In this document: piece after piece, positions 34,301-46,138 of the stretch
Layout of the letters: the number at the start of each line of letters is the position of its first letter
Numbering within the stretch: position 1 is the first letter of the stretch
Source: Papaver somniferum
Taxonomy: Eukaryota; Streptophyta; Magnoliopsida; Ranunculales; Papaveraceae
Direction: 5' to 3'
DNA length: 64,000 nt
Assembly: GCF_003573695.1 (NCBI RefSeq)
Contig: NC_039363.1
Location: 149,204,826 to 149,268,825 of the forward strand
Translations under genes and position numbers: made by a program
The notes under the pieces: generated by a model
What the model was told of the DNA's origin: nothing
Databases searched by the model: none
Seen by the model: only the letters and a program-made list of their open reading frames with translations

Positions 34301-35089
34301 ATTCATTATCGAGCGTCTGGGCCCTCACCGAGTAAGCCCCGAGAAAATGGTGTAAGTGTACTTTGCAATAATGCACGAACGAACACCCAAATGCACGAAC
34401 GAGGAACCTATGCAAAATAGGAAGGAAAATAATATTAAATAAAATAAACAAGAGCGTGGGACCGGGACCACCGCCGTCCGGTCCCCCTCTTTCGTTATTT
34501 TATTTTAATTTTATTATTTCCCTCATCTCATGAAGACTCCTTCATTTGAGAAAATTCCCTCGTTTGAGCGAAACTCTTAGTTTCTCCATACTTTCCATCA
34601 AACGATGAAAAAATAGGGAAAGGTGTCACGGGACCGGGCCACCTAGCCGTCCGGCCGTTCCCTAGCCGCGGTCGGTCCCACACCTTGCAATTCCTAATTT
34701 ACTCATATTTTTATTTCCTTCATCTCATGAAACTCCATCGTTTAAGCGAAAACCCTAGTTTTTCAATATTTTCTCAAATATTGCTCAAACCATGAAAAAG
34801 CCAAAAAGTCAATGGTCACATGACCGACTAGGCTTCTCACGTCAAAAATTAAAATACTATTATTTTAAGGGAATATTATTTAAATACCCTTACTATAGGG
34901 CCCCTCCCAAAATACCCTCATCATATTTTACAAATACCCCTAGGCATGAAAAAGCCCAAACCCGAATTGTAAGATTACCAAAATAACCTTCAAATAAATA
35001 TAAAGATTCAGGAGAAAAGAAGTAACGGTCGGCCATTAGTTCATTTCTTCTTATTATATTCTTCTCTCACTCTCTTTCCTCTCTCATTC

Positions 35090-36324
35090 CAGATCGAAAA
35101 AACTGAAAAAATTCAAAAAAAAACTGAAAAAACTGCAACGAATCGACTACAAAACCCTGAAACAAAACCAATTAATTGTTACAGAAAAACAGCAAACTAG
35201 ATCAAGGAGTAGATTAGTTCAGAGATTTTTCAAAAATCTAACCACAAAAACGAAGCAACAGATCAAAAAAACTTCAGAAGAACAAACGAAGGTAATCAAA
35301 GATTCTGTGTTTGAATGAAATTTGAATTTCAGTTGATTTCAATTTTTAGGGTTTAATACATGATTTATCTTCAAAAGAAGAGTTCGATTCATTTGATTTC
35401 AGTTTTGAAATAGTTCGATATTTATATTTCCTAGATTCAAACTAATTTTATTTGATCTTGTTGCATGTGACGAAAGAAAACAAAATCAACTGATTTTGTT
35501 GGTGTTATTGATACTAATTTTATTCAATTTGATGTTGCATGTGATGAAAAGACAAATCGAACTGCTTCCCTCTATTGGTGTTTAAGGAATCGAATGCTTT
35601 TGCTACTGAAAAGAAATCAGTAAAGGTAAGAAACCTGCTGGTGATACTAATTTCATTCGATTTACTTTTTTCTACTTCATAATTACTTTGTTCCATTATG
35701 TTGAATTAGAACTGTAGTTTATTTTGAATCTCTGCAATCATTCCATAGGAAAAAGGTATTTAATACAGATTTGGAAGCAACTGGTAGTAGTTGTTCCCAT
35801 ATTTGGAAGCAACTGGTAGTAGTTGCCTTCAAATTTTACTACTGGTTTTCAACTAATGCTAGTTGTTCAACTGGTAGTATTTTCCTTCATATTTTGAGTC
35901 AGTTGTGCATCTATGCCTTATAAGTTGAAAACTAGTACTTGTTGTATGCCTTTGAAATGCCTTATGAATGCGATGGAACATGTTAAATGGTTCTGAAGAC
36001 ATCCGGTAATATTTTTTACCGTACTTATGCTAGTTGTTCCCATTATGTTCTGAAATGAATTTTTATTTTGGAAGCAACGGGTACTAGTTGCCTTCGTATT
36101 TTGGAGGCCACTTATGCTAGTTGTTCCCAGTCATTGTGATTGTACTTCTTCTATGCTTTAATATTTTGATTAAACTTTTTTTTTATTCAGTTAGGGTGTT
36201 GTATTAGTCATCTATTTTGTTTCTGATTCAAAGAACAATAGTTATTTATTTTGATGAATTAATACTAATTTATGTTGAGGGTTTGATGGTTTGTGTGAGT
36301 GTTTGGTTTTAATCTATAACTTTT
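35090..36324 (+). other. MULE 5' region: leader-like exon and palindrome cluster
   Basis: A purine-rich stretch ends AACGAAG|GTAATC at about 35291, a possible leader exon with 5' splice site for the Ulp1 gene. The presumed intron carries the element-wide palindrome near 35770-36120 (TTGGAAGCAACTGGTAGTAG, AGTTGTTCCC), with at least four copies. Confidence 0.45.
36320..36324. repeat. Target-site duplication (left) of the 36-44 kb element
   Basis: CTTTT here and at 44358-44362, an exact 5-bp duplication. Confidence 0.85.
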
Positions 36325-38374
36325 TGATGAGTGCCAAATATTGTATATATTTATCCCTTTTTGTTGGCATTTTAACTCATCTTTTGTGCATTAATTCTAC
36401 ATTTTATCCCATATTCTGTATTTTCATTGTTTTCAAGAATAAATATTTTTCTTACTTAATTTTGCATTTTTAGGTAATAAATAAAGTCTGGATAACTTGC
36501 GGAGCGGAAAAGAGTTGAAGAGTAGTGAAAAGCCGGAAGAAATTACGCAAGGAAGCCGCGAAGAATGGTGCGCACAAGACCAAAAAGCTAGGAATGGGCT
36601 CAAGAAGGAAGAATTGTTCTTAAAGAAGATATGGGCTTGGCATACCCAAGGCCCAAAACCCTTACCCAAACCCATTTTCTATATCCATACCCGCCTCCAT
36701 TCTCAGCCGTTAGATGGGATTACATCGAAATCCAATGGTCGCTTCAGTAGAGTGCATCAAGATCCGAGGTTCTTGTCAAACACCATAATGCCTAAATTCC
36801 AAACCTTCAGATTAGATTGCAGTTGAATCCTACGGTCGCTCCTATGCCTGTGCATCAAATCTCGATACTTCCGCTTAACACTACAGTACCTAACCCCATC
36901 TAGAGCAGTTAGCTTCGTTGCATCTCACAATCCAACGGTCGATACCAAATTCTTCTCTCTTAGCCGTCCGATGCAACTCATATCACATAATCCAACACTC
37001 TTCATACGCGGACATCAAAACTTGATGATCCACCTCACACCGAATCGACAGAACCTTATACCCAAACAGAAAAGAAAGAAAACCTAACTCTTCCATCTTG
37101 TTCCTTCTTCTTCAACCGTACCATCACCATGTCCGCCATCACCACCACCTTCTCCCCTGTCATCTCCACCAAACGCCGCCAACAACTCTCTCCACCAAAC
37201 CGTATCTACCCAAATCATCCCCCATACCCTACATACATCTCTAGCCACCTATTTTACCCATTTCCCCTCTAATTTTCCCTTGAAACCCTAGGTGGGAAAT
37301 TAGTAAAATAGGTGAGGCTATAAGACTGAATTGGAGCAGGAGAAGGACTGAGAGAAGGCAAAGAAGGATGGGTCGACGTCAATTTGAAGATTAGGTGAGT
37401 AATTTTAGGATTTTCAAAACCCTAATTTCAAAATTAGGGTTCATAAAAATTGGGTAGTTTCTGCTATAAATAGAGAGTGAGGTGTGTGTATGGAGGGGGA
37501 TGCTGGGTTAGCCAGCTTCACTCTTGTAGAGAACTGGACTAGCCAGTTTCTCATTTGTTTCATGTTTACACTGTTGGTTCATATGTTTATCATGTTTTTG
37601 TATTTGCTCACCATATGTGTGTTGTTTGAATTATCTTGTATGATGAATGTTAATGTTGTTTATATGTTGAGCATGAGCTAAATTGTTGCAGCTGAGGTTT
37701 AGATGAAACCTCAGTGCACTGTCTGATAGTGGAATGCTAGGTTAGAGCCTTAGGATGCATTGTTTTGATTGAGAAATGGGAGAAATTAGTGCTCATAGCA
37801 AGCTAATTCTCTTTCCATTCCATTTGTATGCTTAGGATGCATTGTTTTGATTGAGCAATGGGAGAAATTAGTGCTCATAGCAAGCTAATTCTCTTTCCAT
37901 TCCATTTATATGCTTAAGATCCTAATTTCAACCTAGAGTTGCATTGTTTGGCTAGGACACAAAGGTGGATTCTAAGCCTTGGCTTAGCCACAAATCCTTT
38001 ACAATCACTTATAAATTCAATTCTGTTTTGCCCCCTGCTCAGCTAAATTTCTTAGCTATCTTGCTGTTTATTTCTTGTATTTTGAAGCTTGCTGTGCACT
38101 GAAATCAGTGCACTGCCTTCCCTGCCCTTGGCTCATAGCCTTGGTTCCTTGTTGTTTTACCATCTCTGTTTCACTGTCACTGCAACCTTGTGACATTGCA
38201 TTTAGTTTTGCATCAATTATCAGCATAGTGAAACTTCAACTATACACCCCAAGTCCCTGTGGAGATGACCTGTTCTTGCACATACACACTACAATGACAA
38301 CTGTGCACTTGCAGTTTAACATGTAGGCCTTCTTATCCTTTGTCTTATTTTCTTACTCCTTTAAATGCCTACCA
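36325..38374 (+). repeat. 5' LTR
   Basis: TGATGAGTGCC to GCCTACCA. TATAAATA at 37465-37472 is the likely TATA box (43453-43460 in the 3' LTR). It holds an 82-bp tandem duplication (TAGGATGCATTGTTTTGATT at 37751 and 37833). Confidence 0.95.
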
Positions 38375-38380
38375 AGTTTT

Positions 38381-38397
38381 TGGCGCCGCGCCGGGGA
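38381..38397 (+). other. Primer binding site, tRNA-Asp type
   Basis: TGGCGCCGCGCCGGGGA, six bases after the LTR. It matches the complement of plant tRNA-Asp 3' end (TGGCGCCGTTGCCGGGGA) except in the middle. Confidence 0.8.
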
Positions 38398-39433
38398 CTT
38401 GGCATTGTGTGGTTGCTGTTTTTCCTTGCTTTCTTTTGCTGCTATTCACTTGCATATCTTGCATTTAGTATAATCATTTAGTGTAAGCATTTATCTCATC
38501 ATAACTTGCATTCATTACTGCATATTCATCTTTGCATTGCATACTCATTGCATCTTGCTGTCCTGATTGCATATCATATTTGCATATTAGTCATCTTTAC
38601 ATTCTTGCAGTCAATCTTGCATTACAGTTCTTGTTCACTGCCTTTCTTTGCTGTCCTTGACATTTTTGTTGAGTGACCATGTACTGTGACCTTGCTGTGA
38701 GGCTGAGAACAAACCTCTGGTGCTGTTGTGCTGCTGTGAAGCCCAAATAGAGCTGCTGCTGCCAAGCCTGCAACATTGCCCCTGTTCAGCTACTGCTTGT
38801 GGTGCTGCTGAACTTGTGGTGCTGCTGTTGCTGCTGAGCTACTTCTCCTGCTGCTGCTCCTGGTCCTGCTGCTGTGCCTCAGCTGTTGCTGCTGTGCAAA
38901 GGCAAGCTGCTGCTACCTCCTGCTGGTGCCAGGCCAAATCTGCTGCAACCCCTGCTGCCTGGTGCTAAATTGAGCCATCAAGCCCAACTGGGCCTGCGGC
39001 TGAAGTTGCTGCCAATCTTAACAAGTTGAGCCAAGCCCAACTGGGCCTGAACAAAGACAAAAGCTAGGATGATCCAAAGCCCAACTGGGCTTTTGCAACC
39101 AAACTGAGCAGCTGGGCTGTGCTTCAAAGGTAAGCCTAAACCCATTAAGAGAACCCAACCTGTGGGCTTCCATTTTTAATTTGTGGGCTTGTAATAATTT
39201 TTGTTTTTCTTTATTTTTTATTTGGGCTTGTAATAATTTTTTCTTTTTCTTCTTTTTCTTTCTTTTAGGGTTTGTAATTATTATTGTTGTTTTTTTTTTC
39301 TTTTATGGGTTGGTGCTAATTTATGCTAGGCTAAGTGTAAAAAAAAAAAAAAAAAAAAAATTGCTCCTTATTTCAAAACCAAATTTTAAAACCAAACATT
39401 AAAACCAAAGTGTGGGCTTTGTGTCTTTTCAAA
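38398..39433 (+). other. Leader with GCT/CTG-rich low-complexity stretch
   Basis: Non-coding leader. 38715-38970 is rich in CTG/GCT triplets and gives a false Cys/Ala-rich ORF. CCCAACTGGGC recurs about four times near 38970-39110 as a palindromic phrase. An A20 run ends at 39360. Confidence 0.7.
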
Positions 39434-40290
39434 ATGGGCCAACCTCGTGCTCTCCATGAATACATGTATCCGTCAATAAAAATTCCATTATCATGTATTG
39501 TATTACCTCAAACCAATAACCCTTTTAAAATAAATGCAAGCATGATACAAATACTTCCTATATTTCGAGGGTTCGATTCTGAGAACCCCTATACTCATGT
39601 AAGAGTTTGAACAAATTTGTCGGACTATGCAACCTGATCATATGTCCGAAGACTCTCTGAAATTGCGTTTGTTTACATTTTCTTTAAAGGAAAGGGCCAA
39701 AACATGGTTTTACGGTTTGAGACCACAATCAATCAACACTTGGGACCAACTCACAGATCTATTTTTCAAAAAATTCTTTCCACATCCAGGAATCGCTATT
39801 CGTCAAAGTATCAATTGTTTGTCCAATTGGATGAGGAAACTGTTTTTCACTATTTTGAACGTTTTAATGATTTGTTGAGCGAATGTCCGCACCATGGATT
39901 TGAGAAGTGGAGACTTGTCGTCATCCTCTATGAGGGACTAGACTTTAAATCTCGAACCATGGTTGAGTCTATGTGTAATGGTGAGTTTATGATAAATCTG
40001 TGGATGATGCATGGAATTTTTTAGCCGAGATTGCAGAGAAAACCCATCAATGGGAATCCGTTAGGGAAACAGGAACAACACCACATGATATGAGTCACCC
40101 CCATGAATTAGAGTTTTATTCTTGTAATAGCTCCGACCTTAGGATTGAAAATTATCCTAGATTGCAAAATCCCTATCATGATGATGATGATTATGATGTT
40201 ATGTTAGAAGAACATGTCTATACTGAAAATTATGGAACCTTTGGGTTCAAATACATTAGGCTTCTCTGCCCCGACCTTAATGCATGATAT
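39434..40290 (+). pseudogene. Gag of the non-autonomous element, frameshifted
   Basis: ATG 39434 starts an N-terminus running to an INASMIQILPIFRGFDSENPY block, the approach to the gag core. The frame stops at 39608. The core continues in the next frame (LKLRLFTFSLKERAKTWFYG, WDQLTDLFFKKFFPHPG), then shifts near 39810 to HYFERFNDLLSECPHHGF and VVILYEGLDFKSRTMVES. The end of the domain (NFLAEIAEKTHQWES) is in a third frame at 40000-40290. It resembles the gag at 11350-11849 closely, so the two elements are related. Confidence 0.85.
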
Positions 40291-40915
40291 TTCTTCTAGT
40301 ATTCCATGTGATGTTTCCCCTGATGTGCCGATACACGAGAATAAATCTGTTGATGATGTTGATAATTCTGATTGTGATCTTGCCAATTTGATTGATGATT
40401 GTGAGCATGATGTGACATGTGTAGATGAGTTAGGAGATTTTGATTTGATTGATAATGATATGCCTATTCTTCTACCTAAGTCACAATCTGATGGCCTTCC
40501 ACCCAACCTAGATTTGGTTTGTACCCATATTGTCAAACCGATTTTTCTGAAAATTCCTAATCTAGGATTGGAACTGTATGCTTCCCAAGTCCTTTTGGAC
40601 TATTTTGCTTCTAAGTATAATATCTTTGAGGAACCACAGTTGGAAATTGCATGTTTGCCCGTCCCTAAAACAGTCCATTATGAGTTAGACCTTTTGAATC
40701 CTGAACCCCTAAAATTAAAAGATTTTGTGCTTAAAAGTAAACCTGTTGAACAATTTAGGTTTAGGGGTGATTCATTCGGTTTTTCACTCTCACTCTCATT
40801 TCAGTCCAATTTTAGTGTTTTGAAACTTTCTATGTCTCTACACTTTTTCTTTTGGGTTGATCCTCAACTCTTTAGACTTTTGGTGTATGGTGAATTTTTG
40901 TATATAATCCAGTAG
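40214..40915 (+). CDS. ORFx of the non-autonomous element, function unknown
   Basis: Open for 233 codons from an internal ATG; it probably began as the continuation of the gag reading frame. The first third is acidic (Asp-rich, ENKSVDDVDNSDCDLANLID). The middle has IPNLGLELYASQVLLDYF and a Pro/Leu/Lys-rich part. The end has VDPQLFRLLVYGEF. These anchors match VPNLGLEPCASEILLESF and DPQLFRLLIYEF of the element at 8406-16271. No RT, protease, integrase or envelope feature is recognisable; no convincing membrane span. Position downstream of gag and persistence in two diverged elements suggest a function in the life cycle of this non-autonomous group, which is an inference. Confidence 0.6.
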   Translation: MSILKIMEPLGSNTLGFSAPTLMHDISSSIPCDVSPDVPIHENKSVDDVDNSDCDLANLIDDCEHDVTCVDELGDFDLIDNDMPILLPKSQSDGLPPNLDLVCTHIVKPIFLKIPNLGLELYASQVLLDYFASKYNIFEEPQLEIACLPVPKTVHYELDLLNPEPLKLKDFVLKSKPVEQFRFRGDSFGFSLSLSFQSNFSVLKLSMSLHFFFWVDPQLFRLLVYGEFLYIIQ

Positions 40916-41631
40916 ATAAAATTTCTTAAAAACCCTTTTGTTCCTTTTGTATATATTTTGCTAATCCAATATGATCTCGGCTGAAATATGTTGGATTTTT
41001 GCCTTGAATAACGGAGTTTTAATTCTGCTTTCGCCGAAATCGGGTATTCTCTCTCCTTTTACTCTACTCAGCATGTCCCTTTCCATATATTGTTTTTAAT
41101 TCTTTCCATATTTTGAAACATTGAGGACAATGTTTAGTTTAGGTTTGGGGGTATAGAGTAGATACCATGATAATATGCTATAATTGAAAACGAACTCCTT
41201 CTTCTTTTGAAAAAATTGAAAAAAATTCAAAAAAAATAAAAAATGAAAAATCATAAAAATGGAGCTCATTTACCTTGAAATGTTGACTCTTGTGCAAATA
41301 TGTATTTTTATTAGGAGTCTTAGTCTAGATATTTAGGCACCCTGATTCTAGCACAATTCACATAGTGATAAGAAATTTGCACGCGCACGATCTACCAATA
41401 CATGTATGGCCTCGATCTTCAAGGTGTTTGATAGGAAGTTACGATTGCCAATCACTTTAGAATACTGAACGAAACTTGACTAGCTTGTTCTTTGGTTGGT
41501 TGGGATAGAAGGTGGAGGTTACATTAAGAAAGACAACCATCGAATTTAACTGGGTGCATCAAAAAGGGCTACCTCTTGCAAAGTGTCATGTAATCTTTTG
41601 TTTCCTTTTGTACATGTATCAAAAGTGTTTC

Positions 41632-41672
<41 letters not shown>

Positions 41673-42300
41673 TATATCAAAAATACAAAAAATCAAGTAT
41701 TTATCAATTCCATCATCTCTTGTTCCAAAAATAAAAGAGAATAGTCAATGTAAATAAGAGTCATGTAAATAGTCATTTTGTTGTTTCATTGTAATAAGCA
41801 AGGAGGGTGTATGCCATTGATGTACAACGCGAGTAATTGTGAAATACCTCCAACTCATTCACAATTCTCGTAAAGTCCGGACAGCTAGCTAGATTTCGAC
41901 CTCAGTTCTTAGCCTGAGAAACTATCTCTTGGTGATTAGTAGTCATAACTTCAGATCTTTCTTTACACATGTGTAGATACACTTTACACTCTTATCACAT
42001 GTCTTTTTTTGTTATCAGTGCTAGGATTGTGCCTTCGATAGCTAGATTGACATCTCCATTTTGCTGTGAGCTTAAACTGTTTTGCACATGTCACATTTGA
42101 TGGAATATGAGCTTATATTTTGACCTAGAACTTTGTAGGTACGTTCTAAGCAAACCTTCACGAGACTTCAACTCGTCCACTAGGGACACTTAGTGGTTTA
42201 AAAGGCTTAGTGCATACGCTAAATGCATTCGAGAGACCAGCGATAGTGGTATAGTTAGGATTTCCTTAGTTTTGTTTTACTTGAGGACAAGTAAAATTCA
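40916..42300 (+). other. 3' untranslated region with two purine-tract-like sites
   Basis: Non-coding. TTTAGGTTTGGGGGTATAGAG near 41140 and GGTTTGGGGGTATT at 42301-42314 are near-identical, each preceded by TGAGGACAA. Only the second abuts the LTR. A 40-base poly(A) run occupies about 41631-41669. The duplicated tract may mark an old internal rearrangement. Confidence 0.6.
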
Positions 42301-42314
42301 GGTTTGGGGGTATT
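42301..42314 (+). other. Polypurine tract
   Basis: GGTTTGGGGGTATT directly against the 3' LTR. Confidence 0.75.
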
Positions 42315-44357
42315 TGATGAGTGCCAAATATTGTATATATTTATCCCTTTTTGTTGGCATTTTAACTCATCTTTTGTGCATTAATTCTACATTTTATCCC
42401 ATATTCTGTATTTTCATTGTTTTCAAGAATAAATATTTTTCTTACTTAATTTTGCATTTTTAGGTAATAAATAAAGTCTGGATAACTTGCGGAGCGGAAA
42501 AGAGTTGAAGAGTAGTGAAAAGCCGGAAGAAATTACGCAAGGAAGCCGCGAAGAATGGTGCGCACAAGACCAAAAAGCTAGGAATGGGCTCAAGAAGGAA
42601 GAATTGTTCTTAAAGAAGATATGGGCTTGGCATACCCAAGGCCCAAAACCCTTACCCAAACCCATTTTCTATATCCATACCCGCCTCCATTCTCAGCCGT
42701 TAGATGGGATTACATCGAAATCCAATGGTCGCTTCAGTAGAGTGCATCAAGATCCGAGGTTCTTGTCAAACACCATAATGCCTAAATTCCAAACCTTCAG
42801 ATTAGATTGCAGTTGAATCCTACGGTCGCTCCTATGCCTGTGCATCAAATCTCGATACTTCCGCTTAACACTACAGTACCTAACCCCATCTAGAGCAGTT
42901 AGCTTCGTTGCATCTCACAATCCAACGGTCGATACCAGATTCTTCTCTCTTAGCCGTCCGATGCAACTCATATCACATAATCCAACACTCTTCATACGCG
43001 GACATCAAAACTTGATGATCCACCTCACACCGAATCGACAGAACCTTATACCCAAACAGAAAAGAAAAAAACCTAACTCTTCCATCTTGTTCCTTCTTCT
43101 TCAACCGTACCATCACCATGTCCGCCATCACCACCACCTTCTCCCCTGTCATCTCCACCAAACGCCGCCAACAACTCTCTCCACCAAACCGTATCTACCC
43201 ACATCATCCCCATACCCTACATACATCTCTAGCCACCTATTTTACCCATTTCCCCTCTAATTTTCCCTTGAAACCCTAGGTGGGAAATTAGTAAAATAGG
43301 TGAGGCTATAAGACTGAATTGGAGCAGGAGAAGGACTGAGAGAAGGCAAAGAAGGATGGGTCGACGTCAATTTGAAGATTAGGTGAGTAATTTTAGGATT
43401 TTCAAAACCCTAATTTCAAAATTAGGGTTCATAAAAATTGGGTAGTTTCTGCTATAAATAGAGAGTGAGGTGTGTGTATGGAGGGGGATGCTGGGTTAGC
43501 CAGCTTCACTCTTGTAGAGAACTGGACTAGCCAGTTTCTCATTTGTTTTATGTTTACACTGTTGGTTCATATGTTTATCATGTTTTTGTATTTGCTCACC
43601 ATATGTGTGTTGTTTGAACTGCCTTGTATGATATTTATTATTGTTTACAAGATTAGCATGAGCTAAGTTGCATTGCTGAGGCTCAGATGATGCTTTAGTG
43701 CACTGTTAGGTAGTGGAATGCTAGGTTAGAGCCTTAGGATGCATTGTTTTGATTGAGCAATGGGAGAAATTAGTGCTCATAGCAAGCTAATTCTCTTTCC
43801 ATTCCATTTGTATGCTTAGGATGCATTGTTTTGATTGAGCAATGGGAGAAATTAGTGCTCATAGCAAGCTAATTCTCTTTCCATTCCATTTGTATGCTTA
43901 AGATCCTAATTTCAACCTAGAGTTGCATTGTTTGGCTAGGACACAAAGGTGGATTCTAAGCCTTGGCTTAGCCACAAATCCTTTACAATCACTTATAAAT
44001 TCAATTCTGTTTTGCCCCCTGCTCAGCTAAATTTCTTAGCTATCTTGCTGTTTATTTCTTGTATTTTGAAGCTTGCTGTGCACTGAAATCAGTGCACTGC
44101 CTTCCCTGCCCTTGGCTCATAGCCTTGGTTCCTTGTTGTTTTACCATCTCTGTTTCACTGTCACTGCAACCTTGTGACCTTGCATTTAGTTTTGCATCAA
44201 TTATCAGCATAGCGAAACTTCAACATACACCCCAAGTCCCTGTGGAGATGACCTGTTCTTGCACATACACACTACAATGACAACTGTGCACTTGCAGTTT
44301 AACATGTAGGCCTTCTTATCCTTTGTCTTATTTTCTTACTCCTTTAAATGCCTACCA
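42315..44357 (+). repeat. 3' LTR
   Basis: Nearly identical to 36325-38374 over most of its length, including the 82-bp tandem duplication (43735, 43817). The segment 43617-43727 is strikingly diverged from 37627-37735. Confidence 0.95.
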
Positions 44358-45096
44358 CTTTTTAGACTTCAAAAGCACAGTAAGTGTCACAGAACATGTA
44401 AAATTAGTACTTGCACATGGTAATGATGTCACAGAAATTAGCACATGTTATTTGTTAATTCTCTGAGTTCTAAACATGTTTGTAGTCCATTTTGCTAGTT
44501 AATTATGATTTTAATGATGACTGAAACATCTTACTAGTCCATTTTGCTAGTTTTTGACTTCATTTGTAGAGGAAACACCTTCTAGTTTCTCCCATATTTG
44601 GAAGCAATTTAAGATAGTTATGCTAGTTGTTCCCATATTTGGAAGCAACTGGTAGATGTTGCCTTTATATGGTTCTGAAGACATCCTGTACTAGTATTTG
44701 TTGTATGCTGTTGAATGCAATGGAACATGTTAAATGGTTCTGAAGACATCATGTACTACTGGACTTATGATAGTTGTTCCCATTATGTTATGAAATGAAT
44801 TGTGCTTTTGGAAGCAACTGGTACTAGTTGCCTTTGTATTTTGGAGGCAACTTATGCTAGTTGTTCATAGTCTTTGTGATTGTACTTCTTCTATGCTTTT
44901 ATATTTCTAGAGACAACTTTTGCTAGTTTGTCTAATATGTGGAAGCAACTTAAGATGGTTTATCTTAATTTCCTAAGACAACTTAAGATAATGGAGTCAG
45001 ATTTTGGTAGTTCCTCCTATATATGGAGACAACTTGAATTAGTTAGATCTATTGAGATATCATGCTAACTATTTCTATTGACTGAACAACGCTAGT
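44358..45096 (+). other. MULE intron-like sequence with palindrome cluster
   Basis: Repeats of the GGAAGCAACT / AGTTGTTCCC type near 44580-45040. It ends in AACGCTAG|T just before the ATG at 45097, an acceptor-like site. Confidence 0.55.
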
Positions 45097-46092
45097 ATGA
45101 AGAGTACATCACCAAGATTGAAGGCAATGGCAATCAAATCTGCAGAGAATGCTCCGAGCAACGAAGCAACAGAAATTGCTGATAAAGTTCCACAAGGAGA
45201 AGGTATGAAAAGAAAACTTATAAATCTTCTTTTAATTAGATATCTGTATCTGAGTTACAACTTGTATAAAGTATAAATCTAGATAGCTTGCATGATTGCA
45301 GGTAAAAATAAGAAGATAGAAATAACATTAGCATATAAATCTGGATTATTACCATTGTTAGATATGAGTTACTACTTGTATAAAGTATTGAAAGACAAGC
45401 CAGCCCATGTGAAAGCCTTAAGAGAGTCTCCGTATTGGGGTTTTGTTGAACCATTCTTTAAAGAACAACCAGAAAACATGCCTCTAAAAGACATAACTGA
45501 TGAAAGAGATATATAAACTAAGATTTATCAAGCTATAGAGATGCTTCTCAGTTGCCATGATAGTGTAGTAGTGAGGAAGAAGGTGGAAGTGGGATTTGTT
45601 TTTAAGAATAAGGCTTATGTTCCAAAAGCAGATGACTTTGCTGTTTTCTTCAATGTGCAAAGAAGGACTGAAGATGCTGAATTGAAGAAGAAATTGAGTA
45701 AAGTAACTAAAGAGAACATAAATTTCTTGCATAAATATTTCCCCCTGGTAGAAGGCAAAGACTACAAAATTACAAGGCAACATATCGATATGGTGTTGAG
45801 AGAAGAAGCTGAAAATAGAAAGGACCCGACGTTGTTTTTGATTTTCTTTGGCATGTGGTTGTGCACCGTGTTCTTTTTCACGGACACTAGTGGAGGCTAC
45901 TTTACCCAGAGATGGTTGCCATACTTGTTCTCCATGCATAGACGTGTCGTGGCCAGACCACATAGTGAAATATTTGATGGATAATATAAAGAAACCAAAA
46001 GGAAAAGATGGTCTTAAACGTGTACCTGGGTGCATACCACTTTTGTTGGTAAAAAAGAAATTAAAAATTGTTGACAATATAATCTTGATCTA
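45097..46092 (+). pseudogene. Ulp1-MULE protein, N-terminal exons
   Basis: Exon 1 is 45097-45202 (MKSTSPRLKAMAIKSAEN start) with donor AAG|GTATGA. Exon 2 begins at 45302 after TTGCAG and joins in phase. The product is basic and hydrophobic-helical (GLLPLLDMSYYLYKVLKDKP, SPYWGFVEPFF). A mid-section (TLFLIFFGMWLCTVFFFTDTSGGY) resembles the N-terminal DUF1985-like region often fused to Ulp1 domains in plant MULEs. An in-frame TAA at 45514-45516 and a one-base shift near 45935 break it; after the shift the frame reads VSWPDHIVKYLMDNIKKPKG. The weak point is the family name; the exon structure is well supported. Confidence 0.6.
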
Positions 46093-46138
46093 AAATGTTT
46101 TAAGAAACTTAACTAACATTTTAATTTTTTTTTTTGCA

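Larger units (their letters stand above)
33565..34850 (+). repeat. Gypsy LTR fragment (same family as 53750-)
   Basis: Starts TGTTGATGGTGGATTTTCGAC, matching TGTAGATGGTGGATTTTCGAC at 53750, and follows that LTR through GTAAGCCCCGAGAAAATGGTG and the GTGTCACGGGACCG unit. It fades out near 34850 with no internal region and no clear duplication, so it is a truncated or decayed solo LTR. Confidence 0.65.
36325..44357 (+). mobile_element. Young non-autonomous Athila-like retrotransposon
   Basis: LTRs of ~2.05 kb (36325-38374, 42315-44357) are nearly identical except for one patch. The primer site fits tRNA-Asp, and CTTTT is duplicated outside. The 3.9-kb interior encodes only gag and an uncharacterised ORF; there is no protease, RT or integrase. 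It inserted into an intron-like region of the MULE. Near-identity of the LTRs makes it one of the latest events in the window. Confidence 0.92.

Noticed and set aside
36497..36826. 109-codon ORF present identically in both LTRs (also 42487-42816) as a gene
   Set aside because: It lies inside LTR sequence; its duplication is that of the LTR, and it shows no domain.
38720..38968. Cys/Ala-rich ORF in the element leader
   Set aside because: It is a translation of a CTG/GCT-rich low-complexity stretch between primer site and gag.
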